Origin: Mycobacterium sp. MS1601
Lineage (GTDB): Bacteria; Actinomycetota; Actinomycetes; Mycobacteriales; Mycobacteriaceae
NCBI RefSeq assembly: GCF_001984215.1
Contig: NZ_CP019420.1
Span: forward strand, 1,550,001 to 1,614,000
Direction of reading: 5' to 3'
DNA length: 64,000 nucleotides
Below the pieces are notes generated by a model. The model was not told where the DNA came from. It saw only the letters and a list, made by a program, of their open reading frames with translations, and did not search any database. Shown here piece by piece: positions 8,658 through 20,016 of the stretch (positions are counted from its first letter, which is position 1; every line of letters begins with the position of its first letter). The position numbers and the translations under genes were made by a program.

Positions 8658-8901
8658 GGTGACAGTGCGGTACTTCGCCGCGGCCCGCGCCGCAGCGGGT
8701 ACCGAGGAGGAGACGCTGAAGGTGGCGGCGGGAACGACGGTCGCCGATGTGATCCAGATCCTCGCTCTGCGTGACAAGCAGCTGGACCGGGTGCTGCAGC
8801 GGTGTTCATACCTTTGTGACAACATTGCGATCCGCGATACCGCAACCGTGATCGAATCGGGACAAACGCTGGACGTGTTACCCCCATTCGCCGGCGGATG
8901 A
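8650..8901 (+). CDS. moaD2: Molybdopterin synthase sulfur carrier subunit MoaD2
   Basis: 83-residue ubiquitin-fold protein starting at GTG 8650 inside the end of moaA2. It ends in the diagnostic PFAGG, whose terminal glycine is thiocarboxylated and donates sulfur to precursor Z in complex with MoaE. It is somewhat longer at the N-terminal half than E. coli MoaD but normal for mycobacteria. Confidence 0.93.
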   Translation: MAEVTVRYFAAARAAAGTEEETLKVAAGTTVADVIQILALRDKQLDRVLQRCSYLCDNIAIRDTATVIESGQTLDVLPPFAGG

Positions 8902-8902
8902 C

Positions 8903-8918
8903 CGTGATTTACATCACA
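8903..8918. promoter_or_regulatory. Crp-like (cAMP receptor protein) binding site upstream of rpfA
   Basis: CGTGATTTACATCACA fits the TGTGA-N6-TCACA consensus of mycobacterial Crp with one mismatch. rpfA is a reported target of Crp (Rv3676) in M. tuberculosis. The site lies about 425 bases before the rpfA ATG, which fits a promoter ahead of a long leader. Confidence 0.7.
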
Positions 8919-9053
8919 TAACAATCCGATAACGAGCTGGCTACGAGGGAATAGACACCATTTCGGACCTGGGAAAACACGTTCCCGTCGTGGCGTTTTA
9001 GAGCCTTCTTAGACTTTGCCCGGCCGCAAAACGCCAGGACAGAGCCAAGGTGA

Positions 9054-10519
<1,466 letters not shown>

Positions 10520-10531
10520 CAAGACCCGAAT

Positions 10532-10568
10532 ACACGTCGAGACTGCACAGTGTGCAGTCTCGACGTGT
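10532..10568. terminator. Bidirectional terminator-like perfect palindrome between rpfA and moaE2
   Basis: Two perfectly complementary 18-base arms (10532-10549 and 10551-10568; core GACTGCAC-AGT-GTGCAGTC) lie between the converging genes rpfA and moaE2. No long U-run follows on either strand. The perfect symmetry over 37 bases is unusual, but the position is typical of a two-way terminator. Confidence 0.75.
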
Positions 10569-10594
10569 TACTGGGGCCGTGTGGTCGGGGTGTT

Positions 10595-11020
10595 CTAGGC
10601 GCTGTTGACCCACTCGTCGGTGCCGTCACCGAAGAACTGGTGCTTCCACACCGGCAGCCGGTCCTTGATGACGTCGACCAGCAGCGCGCAGGTGTCGAAG
10701 GCGGCCTTGCGATGGTCGGCCGCCACCGCCACCACCAGCGCCGCGTCACCGATGGCCAGTGGACCGACCCGGTGACTGGCGGCGATGGCCCGGACTCCCA
10801 CCGCACCGGCGGCGATCTCGTTCAGCACGTCGCTTATGGTCTGTTCGGCAGTGGGGTGTGCCGAATACTCGAGCCGCAGCACCCCGCGTCCGCCGTCATG
10901 GTCGCGGACCACACCGGCAAAGCCCACCACCGCGCCCGCAGCGACGTGTGCCACCAAGTCCTCGTGTTCGGTCAGCGAGATGGGCGCCTTCGTCAGGCCC
11001 GCACGCAGCACCACAGTCAT
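10595..11020 (-). CDS. moaE2: Molybdopterin synthase catalytic subunit MoaE2
   Basis: 141 residues from ATG 11020, chosen because it overlaps the mog stop by 4 bases and gives the family's length; the open frame continues upstream. Motifs [40 protein letters not shown] and [11 protein letters not shown] are those of MoaE, which forms the synthase with MoaD and adds the dithiolene sulfurs. Third gene of the moaC2-mog-moaE2 operon. Confidence 0.95.
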   Translation of the reverse strand: MTVVLRAGLTKAPISLTEHEDLVAHVAAGAVVGFAGVVRDHDGGRGVLRLEYSAHPTAEQTISDVLNEIAAGAVGVRAIAASHRVGPLAIGDAALVVAVAADHRKAAFDTCALLVDVIKDRLPVWKHQFFGDGTDEWVNSA

Positions 11021-11496
11021 TGCGAATGATCCTCTCCGGCAAGCTGATCCAGCGCGTGGTGCACCACATCGGCCAGCACCCCGAGGCCGTCGCGCACACC
11101 ACCGGGCGACCCGGGCAGGTTGACGATCAACGTCGTGCCCGCCACACCGCAAAGGCCACGGGAGAGCACCGACGTGGGCACCTTCGGCAGACCCGAACGC
11201 CGGATCGCGTCGGCCAGACCGGGAATCTCGTAGTCCAGCACCGCACGGGTTTGTGCCGGGGTGGCATCGGTGGGCGAGATACCGGTGCCGCCGGAGGTGA
11301 TCACCAGGTCGGCGCCGTCGGCCACCGCGGCCCGCAGGGCGGCGCCGACCGGATCACCGTCGGGGACAACCTTGATCTCAGGCACCGAAAAGCCTTGTTG
11401 TACAAGCCATTCTGAGATAAGTGGCCCGGTGCGGTCCTCGTACACTCCGGCCGAGGCCCGCGTGGAGGCGATCACCACCGACGCGGTACGCGTCAT
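11017..11496 (-). CDS. mog: Molybdopterin adenylyltransferase Mog/MoaB-type
   Basis: 159 residues from ATG 11496, which overlaps the moaC2 stop by 4 bases; longer upstream starts would run into moaC2. The MoCF-biosynthesis fold is marked by [16 protein letters not shown] and the later NLPGSPGG motif that binds molybdopterin. It activates molybdopterin by adenylation before molybdenum insertion. Second gene of the operon. Confidence 0.93.
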   Translation of the reverse strand: MTRTASVVIASTRASAGVYEDRTGPLISEWLVQQGFSVPEIKVVPDGDPVGAALRAAVADGADLVITSGGTGISPTDATPAQTRAVLDYEIPGLADAIRRSGLPKVPTSVLSRGLCGVAGTTLIVNLPGSPGGVRDGLGVLADVVHHALDQLAGEDHSQ

Positions 11497-11978
11497 CGGG
11501 TCCAGGTCCCGGTGCGCCCGCCGGTCTTGCTGAGCACCCGCACGTCGTGGATGCTGCCCGCCGGGTCCACGGCCTTGATCATGTCGTAGACCGTGAGAGC
11601 GGCGACACTGACGGCAGTCAGCGCTTCCATCTCGACGCCGGTGCGGTCGGTGGTCTTGACGGTGGCGGTGATGTCGATGTGCTCGGCGCCGACGTCGAAT
11701 TCGATGTCCACCCCGGTGAGCGCCAGGTGATGGCACAACGGAATCAGATCACTGGTGCGTTTGGCCGCCAGGATGCCCGCCACCCGCGCCGTCGCCAGCG
11801 CGTCACCTTTGGGCAGGCCGCCCGAGGAGATCAGCCCCACCACCTCCGCGGTGGTGCGCAGCGTGCCCGCCGCGACAGCTATCCGTTTGGTGGTCGACTT
11901 GTCCGAGACGTCGACCATGTGCGCCGCACCCCGGTCATCGAGGTGCGACAGCGGGTTGGAACCCGTGCCGCGTGCCAC
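11493..11978 (-). CDS. moaC2: Cyclic pyranopterin monophosphate synthase MoaC2
   Basis: 161-residue enzyme that rearranges the MoaA product into cyclic pyranopterin monophosphate. GTG 11978 is the best start. Family motifs LSHLDDRGAAHMVDVS, TSDLIPLCHHLAL (catalytic His region) and GVEMEALTAVSVAALTVYDM are intact. It heads the moaC2-mog-moaE2 gene run just after a small conserved gene. Confidence 0.95.
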   Translation of the reverse strand: MARGTGSNPLSHLDDRGAAHMVDVSDKSTTKRIAVAAGTLRTTAEVVGLISSGGLPKGDALATARVAGILAAKRTSDLIPLCHHLALTGVDIEFDVGAEHIDITATVKTTDRTGVEMEALTAVSVAALTVYDMIKAVDPAGSIHDVRVLSKTGGRTGTWTR

Positions 11979-11980
11979 CG

Positions 11981-12169
11981 CTACCGGTTGACGACGGTGA
12001 CCGGGTGGACGTACGGAATTTCCGACAAAGGAAGCGGAAAGACCAGGTCACCAAAGGGTGAGAGAGATCCCGTGCGGTCGGAGACCAGCTCGCTGACCGC
12101 GTGGTCGTCGGGTCCCACCTCGGGCCAGCCGTTGTCGACGTAGTTCTTCTTGTCAGCCACGAGGGCCAT
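11981..12169 (-). CDS. Small conserved actinobacterial protein (Rv0863-like)
   Basis: 62 residues from ATG 12169 ([16 protein letters not shown]...). It is hydrophilic, with no recognisable domain or membrane segment. Its stop lies two bases before the moaC2 start, so it is likely the first gene of the Moco operon. The position matches Rv0863 in M. tuberculosis. A longer frame upstream overlaps the divergent helicase-associated gene and looks non-coding. Function unknown. Confidence 0.7.
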   Translation of the reverse strand: MALVADKKNYVDNGWPEVGPDDHAVSELVSDRTGSLSPFGDLVFPLPLSEIPYVHPVTVVNR

Positions 12170-12225
12170 TGTGTCAGGTGATGGACGGATGGCGCGCACG
12201 AGAACCTGTTTTACGCTGGTCAACG

Positions 12226-14499
12226 ATGACCAAGCACTCCCCAGGCGTACCGCTCGGCGCCTGGCTGGCCGAGCTACCGGACGAGCGGCTGATCCGGCTG
12301 CTCGAGTTGCGGCCGGATCTCGCCCAACCGCCGCCCGGCAGCATCTCGGCTCTCGCTGCGCGCGCACAAGCCCGCCAGTCGGTGAAGGCTGCCACCGACG
12401 AGCTCGACTTCCTGCGCCTCGCAGTGCTGGATGCGCTGCTGGTGCTGCATGCCGACACCGAACCGGTACCGCTGTCCAAGCTGGTGGAACTGGTCGAGGA
12501 CCGGGCGCCCGAGGCCACCGTGATCGAGGCCCTCGACGACCTCAAGGACCGCGCCCTGGCGTGGGGCGACGCGTCGGTCCGGGTATCGGCCGAGGCGGCA
12601 GCCGGTCTGCCGTGGTACCCGGGCCAGGTCATCCTCGAGGATCCCGCGCGGACGTCGGCTCAGATCACCGAACTGCTCGACGGGCTCGACGCCCCGCAGC
12701 GCGACCTGTTGGACCGGCTGCTCGACGGCTCTCCCGTGGGGCGCACCCGCGACGCCGCGCCGGGCGCTCCCGCCGATCGTCCGGTACCGCGGCTGCTGGC
12801 CTCCGGACTGCTGCGCCAGGTCGACGACGAGACGGTGATCCTGCCGCGCCAGGTCGGCCAGGTGATGCGCGGCGAAGAAACCGGACCGGTGCACCTCGTC
12901 GCGCCGGAACCCACCGTGTCCACCAACACCGTCAAGGACATCGACGCCGTGGCCGCGGGCGCCGTCATCGACCTGATGCGCGATATCGACGTGCTGATCG
13001 AAACCCTCGGTGCCACCCCCATCCCCGAGCTGCGCAGTGGCGGGCTCGGGGTCCGCGACATGAAGCGGCTCACCAAGCTCACCGGCATCGCCGAGCCGCG
13101 GCTCGGTCTGCTGCTGGAGGTCACGGCGGCGTCCGGACTGATCGCCAGCGGCATGCCCGACCCCGACCCCGAGGACGGCGCCGGACCGTACTGGGCGCCC
13201 ACCGTCGGCGCCGACCGGTTCACCGAATCCCCCTTGGCCGAGCGCTGGGAACTGATCGCCACCACCTGGCTCACGCTGCCCTCCCGGCCCAGCCTCATCG
13301 GCCACCGCGGCCCCGACGGCAAGCCGTACGCAGCCCTGTCGGATGCGCTGTACTCGACGGCCGCTCCGCTGGATCGTCGGCTGCTGTTGACTGTGCTGAC
13401 CGGGATGCCGAAGGGAGCAGGAGTGGACGCCGCGTCGGCGTCGCGGGCCCTGATCTGGCGTCGGCCCCGGTGGTCGGTGCGGCTACAGCCCGAACCCGTC
13501 GGCCAGCTGCTCGAGGAAGCGCACGCGCTGGGAATTCTCGGCCGCGGCGCCATCACCTCGCCCAGCCGCGTGCTGATCGACACCACCCGCGAGGATGCCG
13601 GCGACGCGGCCGTGGTCGCGATGAACAAGGTGCTGCCACCGCCCATCGACTACTTCCTGGTGCAGGCGGACCTGACCGTGGTGGTCCCCGGCCCGCTGGA
13701 ACGCGACCTCGCCGAGGAACTGGCCGTGGTCGCAACGGTGGAGTCGGCGGGTGCGGCCATGGTCTACCGGGTCGGCGAGCAGTCCATCCGGCGGGCCCTG
13801 GACACCGGCCGCTCCGCTGCCGCCCTGCAGTCGTTCTTCAAGAAGCACTCCAAAACACCTGTCCCGCAGGGGTTGACGTACCTCATCGACGACGTCGCCC
13901 GGCGGCACGGTCAGCTGCGCATCGGGATGGCGTCCTCGTTCATCCGCTGCGAGGATCCTTCGCTGCTGGCCCAGGCCATCGCGCTGCCCGGCGCCGCGCA
14001 ACTGGAACTGCGGCAGGTGGCCCCCACGGTGGCGGTGTCGCAGGCGTCCATCGCCGACGTGCTGGCGGTGTTGCGCCAGGCCGGGCTGGCCCCTGCCGCC
14101 GAGGACGCCTCCGGGGCCATCGTGGACCTGCGCTCCCGGGGCTCGCGGGTGCCCACGCCGCAACATCGGCGCTTCTTCCGGCCGCTGCCCAGCGCTCCCA
14201 ACCGGGATACCCTGGGCGCCGTCGTCGCGGTGCTGCGCAAAGTGGTGGCCCTGCCGCTGCCCGGTTCCACCGGCGAGCGTGTGGACCCGACGCGGGCCAT
14301 GGCTCTGCTACAGCAGGCCGCCCACCGGCAGGAGTCAGTGGTGATCGGCTACATCGACGCGGCGGGGGTGGCGACGCAGCGGGTGGTGTCGCCGATCTCG
14401 GTGCGCGGCGGGCAGCTGATGGCCTTCGATCCGGCCTCCGGCAGGGTGCGTGACTTCGCGGTTCACCGCGTGACGACGGTGATGTCGGTGGACGACTGA
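12226..14499 (+). CDS. Helicase-associated protein with XPB/Ssl2 N-terminal-like domain (Rv0862c-like)
   Basis: 757 residues from ATG 12226 ([20 protein letters not shown]). Matches the actinobacterial family annotated helicase C-terminal / XPB-Ssl2 N-terminal-like. The end (residues about 690-757, [26 protein letters not shown] at positions 14349-14426) looks like a WYL-type ligand-binding fold. There is no Walker A motif, so it is not itself a helicase; it sits 64 bases before xpb and may regulate or partner it. The position matches Rv0862c. The exact role is unknown. Confidence 0.85.
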   Translation: MTKHSPGVPLGAWLAELPDERLIRLLELRPDLAQPPPGSISALAARAQARQSVKAATDELDFLRLAVLDALLVLHADTEPVPLSKLVELVEDRAPEATVIEALDDLKDRALAWGDASVRVSAEAAAGLPWYPGQVILEDPARTSAQITELLDGLDAPQRDLLDRLLDGSPVGRTRDAAPGAPADRPVPRLLASGLLRQVDDETVILPRQVGQVMRGEETGPVHLVAPEPTVSTNTVKDIDAVAAGAVIDLMRDIDVLIETLGATPIPELRSGGLGVRDMKRLTKLTGIAEPRLGLLLEVTAASGLIASGMPDPDPEDGAGPYWAPTVGADRFTESPLAERWELIATTWLTLPSRPSLIGHRGPDGKPYAALSDALYSTAAPLDRRLLLTVLTGMPKGAGVDAASASRALIWRRPRWSVRLQPEPVGQLLEEAHALGILGRGAITSPSRVLIDTTREDAGDAAVVAMNKVLPPPIDYFLVQADLTVVVPGPLERDLAEELAVVATVESAGAAMVYRVGEQSIRRALDTGRSAAALQSFFKKHSKTPVPQGLTYLIDDVARRHGQLRIGMASSFIRCEDPSLLAQAIALPGAAQLELRQVAPTVAVSQASIADVLAVLRQAGLAPAAEDASGAIVDLRSRGSRVPTPQHRRFFRPLPSAPNRDTLGAVVAVLRKVVALPLPGSTGERVDPTRAMALLQQAAHRQESVVIGYIDAAGVATQRVVSPISVRGGQLMAFDPASGRVRDFAVHRVTTVMSVDD

Positions 14500-14563
14500 A
14501 TAATGGGCGGGTGCCCAGCGTTGACCACGACGCCACGATGCGGCACACAGAAGGGAGGGGCGC

Positions 14564-16213
14564 ATGACCGACGGACCCCTGATCGTTCAGTCCGACAAGA
14601 CCGTGTTGCTCGAGGTCGACCACGAGCAGGCCGGCGCGGCGCGCGCCGCCATCGCCCCGTTCGCCGAGTTGGAACGTGCCCCAGAGCACATCCACACCTA
14701 CCGCATCACCCCGCTGGCGTTGTGGAACGCCCGGGCTGCGGGCCACGACGCCGAGCAGGTGGTCGACGCCCTGGTGAGCTTCTCGCGCTTTGCGGTGCCA
14801 CAGCCGCTGTTGGTCGACATCGTCGACACCATGGCCCGCTACGGCAGGTTGCAGCTGGTCAAGAGCCCGGTCCACGGACTGGTTCTGGTCAGCCTGGATC
14901 GGGCGGTGCTCGAGGAGGTCCTGCGCAACAAGAAAATCGCCCCGATGCTGGGCGCGCGCATCGACCCCGACACCGTGATCGTGCATCCCAGCGAGCGTGG
15001 GCACATCAAGCAGATCCTCTTGAAGATCGGCTGGCCCGCTGAGGACCTGGCCGGTTACGTCAACGGCGAGGCGCATCCCATCGCGCTGGACCAGGACGGT
15101 TGGCACCTACGCGACTACCAGGAGATGGCCGCCGAGTCGTTCTGGGCTGGTGGCTCCGGGGTGGTGGTGCTCCCGTGCGGCGCGGGCAAGACGATGGTGG
15201 GTGCGGCTGCCATGGCCAAGGCCGGCGCCACCACGCTGATCCTGGTCACCAACACCGTCGCCGGTCGGCAGTGGAAGCGAGAGCTGATCGCCCGCACCTC
15301 GCTGACCGAAGAGGAGATCGGCGAGTACTCCGGCGAACGCAAAGAGATCCGGCCGGTCACCATTGCGACGTATCAGGTGATCACCCGCCGCACCAAGGGC
15401 GAGTACAAACACCTGGAGCTGTTCGACAGCCGCGACTGGGGCCTGATCATCTACGACGAGGTGCACCTGCTGCCCGCCCCGGTGTTCCGGATGACGGCCG
15501 ATCTGCAGTCACGTCGCCGCCTCGGGCTGACGGCCACCCTGATCCGTGAGGACGGCCGCGAGGGTGACGTGTTCTCGCTCATCGGACCCAAGCGGTACGA
15601 CGCGCCGTGGAAGGACATCGAGGCCCAGGGCTGGATCGCCCCGGCGGAGTGCATCGAGGTCCGGGTCACCATGACCGACAACGAGCGCATGCTCTACGCG
15701 GTGGCCGAGCCGGAAGATCGCTACAAACTCTGTGCCACAGCACGTTCCAAGATGGCGGTGGTGAAGTCCATTCTGGCGCAGCACCCCAAGGAGCAGACGC
15801 TGGTCATCGGCGCCTATCTCGACCAACTCGACGAGCTGGGCGCCGAACTCGATGCGCCGGTGATCCAGGGCGCCACCAAGAACGCCGAACGTGAGGTGCT
15901 CTTCGACCAGTTCCGCCGCGGCGAGATCCGCACGCTGGTGGTGTCCAAGGTGGCCAACTTCTCCATCGATCTTCCGGAAGCATCGGTGGCCGTGCAGGTG
16001 TCGGGGACATTCGGCTCACGCCAGGAAGAGGCGCAGCGGCTGGGCCGGCTGTTGCGACCCAAGGCCGACGGCGGTGGCGCGGTGTTCTACAGCGTGGTGG
16101 CCCGCGACAGCCTCGACGCCGAGTACGCCGCGCACCGGCAGCGGTTCCTGGCCGAGCAGGGCTACGGCTACGTGATCAAGGACGCCGACGACCTGCTGGG
16201 TCCCGCCATATGA
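14564..16213 (+). CDS. xpb: DNA helicase XPB/ERCC3 (superfamily 2, 3'-5')
   Basis: 549-residue homologue of archaeal and eukaryotic XPB, the repair helicase found in actinobacteria. Walker A PCGAGKT is at 204-210, the DEVH box at 298-301, the RED-containing motif LTATLIREDGREGD at 322-335, and motif VI is QRLGRLLRPK. The N-terminal damage-recognition-like domain precedes the helicase core. ATG 14564 has a strong AGGGAGG site. The stop overlaps a VOC gene by 4 bases. Established biochemistry for the M. tuberculosis homologue is ATP-dependent 3'-5' unwinding. Confidence 0.95.
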   Translation: MTDGPLIVQSDKTVLLEVDHEQAGAARAAIAPFAELERAPEHIHTYRITPLALWNARAAGHDAEQVVDALVSFSRFAVPQPLLVDIVDTMARYGRLQLVKSPVHGLVLVSLDRAVLEEVLRNKKIAPMLGARIDPDTVIVHPSERGHIKQILLKIGWPAEDLAGYVNGEAHPIALDQDGWHLRDYQEMAAESFWAGGSGVVVLPCGAGKTMVGAAAMAKAGATTLILVTNTVAGRQWKRELIARTSLTEEEIGEYSGERKEIRPVTIATYQVITRRTKGEYKHLELFDSRDWGLIIYDEVHLLPAPVFRMTADLQSRRRLGLTATLIREDGREGDVFSLIGPKRYDAPWKDIEAQGWIAPAECIEVRVTMTDNERMLYAVAEPEDRYKLCATARSKMAVVKSILAQHPKEQTLVIGAYLDQLDELGAELDAPVIQGATKNAEREVLFDQFRRGEIRTLVVSKVANFSIDLPEASVAVQVSGTFGSRQEEAQRLGRLLRPKADGGGAVFYSVVARDSLDAEYAAHRQRFLAEQGYGYVIKDADDLLGPAI

Positions 16214-16560
16214 CCGTGGTGCGCGTTGTGCCGGTGCTGACGGTCCCGGACCTCGATTCTGCGGTCAGCGCACACAGCAGCGTCCTCGGCCTGAACGTGG
16301 TGATGAACCACGGCTGGATCGCCACGCTGGCCGGTGCCGACAATCGGCATCAGCTCAGCCTGATGACCAAAGACCAAACAGCGCAGGTCAATCCGTCGGT
16401 ATCAGTGGAAGTCGACGACGTAGACGCCGCCTACGAACAGGCGGTGGCCGCCGGGCTGCCGATCCTGCATCCCCTCAGCGACGAGCAGTGGGGAGTGCGG
16501 CGGTTCTTCTTCGCCGACCCGTGCGGCAACGTCGTCAACGTCCTGAGCCACCGCGACTGA
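16210..16560 (+). CDS. VOC superfamily (glyoxalase/bleomycin resistance-like) protein
   Basis: 116-residue single VOC module: PVLTVPDLDSAVSAHSSVLGL at the start and GVRRFFFADPCGNVVNVLSH at the end. The usual metal-ligand pattern is incomplete, so it may bind a ligand rather than catalyse. It is coupled to xpb by an ATGA overlap. No specific substrate can be assigned. Confidence 0.85.
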   Translation: MTVVRVVPVLTVPDLDSAVSAHSSVLGLNVVMNHGWIATLAGADNRHQLSLMTKDQTAQVNPSVSVEVDDVDAAYEQAVAAGLPILHPLSDEQWGVRRFFFADPCGNVVNVLSHRD

Positions 16561-16572
16561 GCCAGGGCGTCC

Positions 16573-18111
16573 ATGGTGACCTTGGACCGGCTCGTCAACG
16601 TGCTCGGCGGCTACGGGTTCAGTTTGCGGGCATGCGCAATTGAGCGGTCGACGGAATTGCGATCGGTGGTTCTGCGCGAGGACCGCGACGTGGTGGGCGA
16701 CGTGCTGCTGGGGGTCGGGGCGCACTGCCTCGACGACGCGCTGGACTGGGCTCGCAAGGCGCGCGCCTCGGTGCTGCTGGTCCGCGACGACGCCTGGGGT
16801 GAACAGGTCGAGCCCACCGCGGACATCGCCATCTTGACTGTCGCCGGTGACGTCTCGTGGAGCGAGGTCGCCGCCGTGGTGTTCGGGCTGGTGCTCGAGG
16901 GCAGGGAAACCGAGTCCGGCCGGGGCCCCACCGATCTGTTCGCCCTGTCGGACAGTCTCGCCGACGCGGTGGGTGGTGCAGTGACCATCGAGGACCGCGT
17001 GGGCCGGGTGCTGGCCTACTCCCGGATGCAGCAGCACGCCGACAACGCGCGCGCCGAAACCATCCTGGGCCGGGAGGTTCCGCAGCGGCTGCGTGAGCTG
17101 TTGGCCGAGCGCGGGGTGATCCGGCACCTGGCCTCCTCCGATCAGCCGCTGTTCCTTGCGCCCGCACCCGCCGACGGATTGTCGGGGCGCATGGTGGTGG
17201 CCGCGCGGGCCGGCCGGGAGGTGCTGGGCTCGCTGTGGGTGGCCAGCCCCACCGAATTGGTGGGCGAGCGACTGCAGGCGCTCACCGACGGCGCCAGGAC
17301 GGTGGCGCTGCATCTGCTGCGCTCGCGAGCCAGCGCGGACTTGGAGCGTCAGGTGGAATCCGATCTGGTGATCGGGCTGCTCGAGGGCACCGTGGACGCA
17401 CCCACCGCGGTGAGCAAGCTGGCGTTGCCGGCGTCCGGTTTACGGGTTATCGGGTTGCGCGCACGCGTGGGCGAGGAACTGCACGCGGCGCTTCTCATGA
17501 CGTTCGAGCGTGCCACCACAGGTTTCGGTTGGTCGCGGCCGGGCCGCAGCGCGCTCGCGGCCAGCACGGTCTACACCATCTTGCCCGGCGATTCGGCCGT
17601 CGCTGCCCGCCGCTGGGTCGACGACGTGCGGGCCGCGTTGCCCGCGGAGTCGGTTGTGCACGCGGGGATCAGCGGTGCGGCGACGGTGTTGGAGTTGCCC
17701 GTGGCCCGCGACGAGGCGGACGAGTGCCTGGCGATGCACGAGCTGCGCCGCGGCGCGGCGGGAGATCCGCCCGCCTATGACGAGTCCTGGGACGAGATCG
17801 TGCTGCAGCGTCTCACCATCGCGGCACGCCTGGGCCGCACTCCGCAACGTGGCCCGGTGAGTGATCTGCGCCGTCACGACCAGTTGCACGCCACGCAATA
17901 TGTGGCCACCCTGCGCGCCTGGCTGGCCGCGCAGGGTGACCTGCATGCGGCGGCGGCGAGCTTGGGGGTCCACGACAACACCGTGCGTTACCGGATGCGC
18001 AAGATGGCCGAGGCCACCGAACTCGATCTCACCGATGCTCGCAAGCGTTTCGCCATGACGGTGGAATTGGCTGCCGCCGACACCTTGTCCGCAGAGGACA
18101 ATCAGTTGTAG
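16573..18111 (+). CDS. PucR-family transcriptional regulator
   Basis: 512-residue regulator. The C-terminus holds the PucR/CdaR helix-turn-helix (AWLAAQGDLHAAAASLGVHDNTVRYRMRKM) and a GGDEF-like central segment; the N-terminal part is a PucR-like ligand domain. Such proteins often activate neighbouring genes in response to amino acids, purines or other nitrogen compounds. Here the next gene, an amino-acid oxidase-like FAD protein 84 bases downstream, is the obvious target (inference). Confidence 0.88.
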   Translation: MVTLDRLVNVLGGYGFSLRACAIERSTELRSVVLREDRDVVGDVLLGVGAHCLDDALDWARKARASVLLVRDDAWGEQVEPTADIAILTVAGDVSWSEVAAVVFGLVLEGRETESGRGPTDLFALSDSLADAVGGAVTIEDRVGRVLAYSRMQQHADNARAETILGREVPQRLRELLAERGVIRHLASSDQPLFLAPAPADGLSGRMVVAARAGREVLGSLWVASPTELVGERLQALTDGARTVALHLLRSRASADLERQVESDLVIGLLEGTVDAPTAVSKLALPASGLRVIGLRARVGEELHAALLMTFERATTGFGWSRPGRSALAASTVYTILPGDSAVAARRWVDDVRAALPAESVVHAGISGAATVLELPVARDEADECLAMHELRRGAAGDPPAYDESWDEIVLQRLTIAARLGRTPQRGPVSDLRRHDQLHATQYVATLRAWLAAQGDLHAAAASLGVHDNTVRYRMRKMAEATELDLTDARKRFAMTVELAAADTLSAEDNQL

Positions 18112-18195
18112 GGATTTTGTTCGCCCTGTCCAACACCCGGTGCCACTCCGCGGGCCACTATCGATAGGAGTAGCTCATTCGACGGAGGTGACCTG

Positions 18196-19449
18196 ATGGC
18201 CGGCGGCGTTGGGATCGACGGCGTGCCGCGATCGGTGCTTGTCGTGGGGGCGGGCATCGTTGGCCTGTCCACTGCGTGGTTTCTTGCCGAGCGTGGTGTC
18301 GAGGTGACGGTGGTGGATCGCACCGGCGTAGCCGCGGGCGCATCCTGGGGCAATGCCGGATGGGTGTCGCCGGCGCTGACGATTCCACTCAATGAGCCGG
18401 CGGTACTGGCCTACGGTCTGCGATCCCTGGTGAATCCCGCTGCGCCCCTGCATATTCCACCGACAGTCGATCCGAAGTTGTGGTCGTTTCTGATCCGCTT
18501 CGCCATGAACTGCCGCCGCTCGTCGTGGCAGCGGGCGGTGGCGGCCAACCTGCCGTTCAACCGGGAATGCCTCGAGGCATTCGATGTGCTGACCGGCAAC
18601 GGGGTGGACGTGCCGACCACTGACGGCCCCATCACCGCGGTGTTCGGCGACACCCGCCAAGCCGCACATCTCGACGCCGAGCTGCGCGCGCTGCAACGCG
18701 CCGGCCAGGAGCTCGAGTACCGCATGTTGTCAGGGGCCGAACTGCGCGATCAGGCGCCGCTGGCATCCTCGGCAGCCGCGGTGGGTGTGAGCGTCGAGCA
18801 TCAGCGCTTCGTGGATCCGGGCCGATTCACCCACGCCTTGGGCCGGGCTGTCGCGGCGCGGGGTGTCGTGATCGCCACCGGTGAGGTCACCGATGTGCGC
18901 CCGGGCCCGCATGGCGTCCAGGTGTTCCTCCGGGGCGAGCCTCCACGCCTGGCCGACGCCGTCGTCCTGGCCACCGGCGCCTGGCTCTCGAAACTGGCCG
19001 GCCGATGGGTGCGCACCCCGGTTCGCGCCGGACGCGGATACTCGTTCACCGTGCCCGTCGACCGTCCGGCGCCGGGGCCGATCTATCTGCCCGAAGCACG
19101 GGTGGCGTGCACGCCGTACCAGGGTGCGTTGCGGGTGGCAGGCACCATGGAGTTCCGCGACCCGGACGCACCGCCGGTGGCGGCGCGTGTCCGTGCCATC
19201 GTCGAGTCCGCGTCCCCGCTGCTTGACGGTGTGGACTGGGATCGGCGTAGCGATGTCTGGGTGGGCCCTCGACCGGTCACCTCCGACGGACGCCCACTCA
19301 TCGGCGCGGTGCAGCCCGGCCTGTTCGTCGCCGGCGGGCACGGCATGTGGGGGCTGGCGCACGGTCCGGCCACCGGTCGTTTGCTGGCTGAGCTGATCAC
19401 CACCGGAAAGCGCAGTGCGGCACTGGATGCCGTCGATCCGCTGCGCTGA
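18196..19449 (+). CDS. FAD-dependent D-amino-acid dehydrogenase-like oxidoreductase (DadA/DAO fold)
   Basis: 417-residue protein with an N-terminal FAD-binding GxGxxG ([21 protein letters not shown]), the DadA-like [11 protein letters not shown] segment, and the C-terminal FAD motif [22 protein letters not shown]. It most likely deaminates a D-amino acid or related amine. A GGAGGTGACC ribosome site precedes ATG 18196. It sits downstream of a PucR regulator and ends in a clear terminator. Exact substrate is unknown. Confidence 0.87.
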   Translation: MAGGVGIDGVPRSVLVVGAGIVGLSTAWFLAERGVEVTVVDRTGVAAGASWGNAGWVSPALTIPLNEPAVLAYGLRSLVNPAAPLHIPPTVDPKLWSFLIRFAMNCRRSSWQRAVAANLPFNRECLEAFDVLTGNGVDVPTTDGPITAVFGDTRQAAHLDAELRALQRAGQELEYRMLSGAELRDQAPLASSAAAVGVSVEHQRFVDPGRFTHALGRAVAARGVVIATGEVTDVRPGPHGVQVFLRGEPPRLADAVVLATGAWLSKLAGRWVRTPVRAGRGYSFTVPVDRPAPGPIYLPEARVACTPYQGALRVAGTMEFRDPDAPPVAARVRAIVESASPLLDGVDWDRRSDVWVGPRPVTSDGRPLIGAVQPGLFVAGGHGMWGLAHGPATGRLLAELITTGKRSAALDAVDPLR

Positions 19450-19470
19450 ATTCACCGGCCTGTACCGAGT

Positions 19471-19513
19471 CGTCAGGGGCGGCGTACCGACCCGCCCCTG
19501 ACGGCGATTTTCC
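19471..19513 (+). terminator. Rho-independent terminator after the amino-acid oxidase gene
   Basis: A 12-base perfect stem (CGTCAGGGGCGG at 19471 and CCGCCCCTGACG at 19492) with a 9-base loop, followed by GCGATTTTCC. It lies between the oxidase stop and the next gene on the same strand. Confidence 0.8.
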
Positions 19514-19541
19514 TGTTTCGGACAACTTTTGGGAGAGACCC

Positions 19542-19997
19542 ATGACCACAGCGCAGCCGAGTTGGCTGACCACACAAGCGCACAGCCGGCTGATGGCCGA
19601 GCTGGATCTGCTCAACAGCCTGGGCAGCACCGAGCGCAGGGATGACGATGACGCCAATGCGGTGGCCGTCGAGCATGCCCGCCGCTCCCGGATCCAGCGC
19701 ATCCACGACCTTCTGCTCAATGCCGTTGTGGGAGAGGATCCGCCCGACGACGGTGTCGCCGAACCGGGGATGGTCCTGACGGTGCGCTTCGCCGACACCG
19801 GCGAGACCGAGACGTTCCTGCTCGGCGTCGGGGGTGTCGAATACGGCGATCTGGAGGTCTACTCCGTCACCTCACCGCTGGGCGCCGCACTGGTGGGTGC
19901 CCGCCCGGGTGACCGCCGCGTGTATCACGTGCCCAGCGGCGCCGCGATGGAGGTGACGCTGGTGAAGTCGGTGCCGTACGGGATGCACATGCGCTGA
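19542..19997 (+). CDS. GreA/GreB-family C-terminal domain protein (RNA polymerase secondary-channel factor type)
   Basis: 151 residues with a helical N-terminal part (residues about 10-65) and the GreA C-terminal FKBP-like fold (VTSPLGAALVGARPGDRRVYHVPSG). The N-terminal part is shorter and lacks the acidic tip sequence of a standard GreA coiled coil. It is more like the Rnk/Gfh-type or mycobacterial Rv3788 proteins that inhibit rather than stimulate transcript cleavage (inference). A GGGAGAGA ribosome site precedes ATG 19542. Transcribed alone. Confidence 0.78.
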   Translation: MTTAQPSWLTTQAHSRLMAELDLLNSLGSTERRDDDDANAVAVEHARRSRIQRIHDLLLNAVVGEDPPDDGVAEPGMVLTVRFADTGETETFLLGVGGVEYGDLEVYSVTSPLGAALVGARPGDRRVYHVPSGAAMEVTLVKSVPYGMHMR

Positions 19998-20016
19998 TCC
20001 ACCGATACGCACTCCC

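Noticed and set aside
12150..14453. 767-codon frame overlapping the helicase-associated gene
   Set aside because: Arg/Ala/Gly-rich +1-frame shadow of the real gene; no motif.
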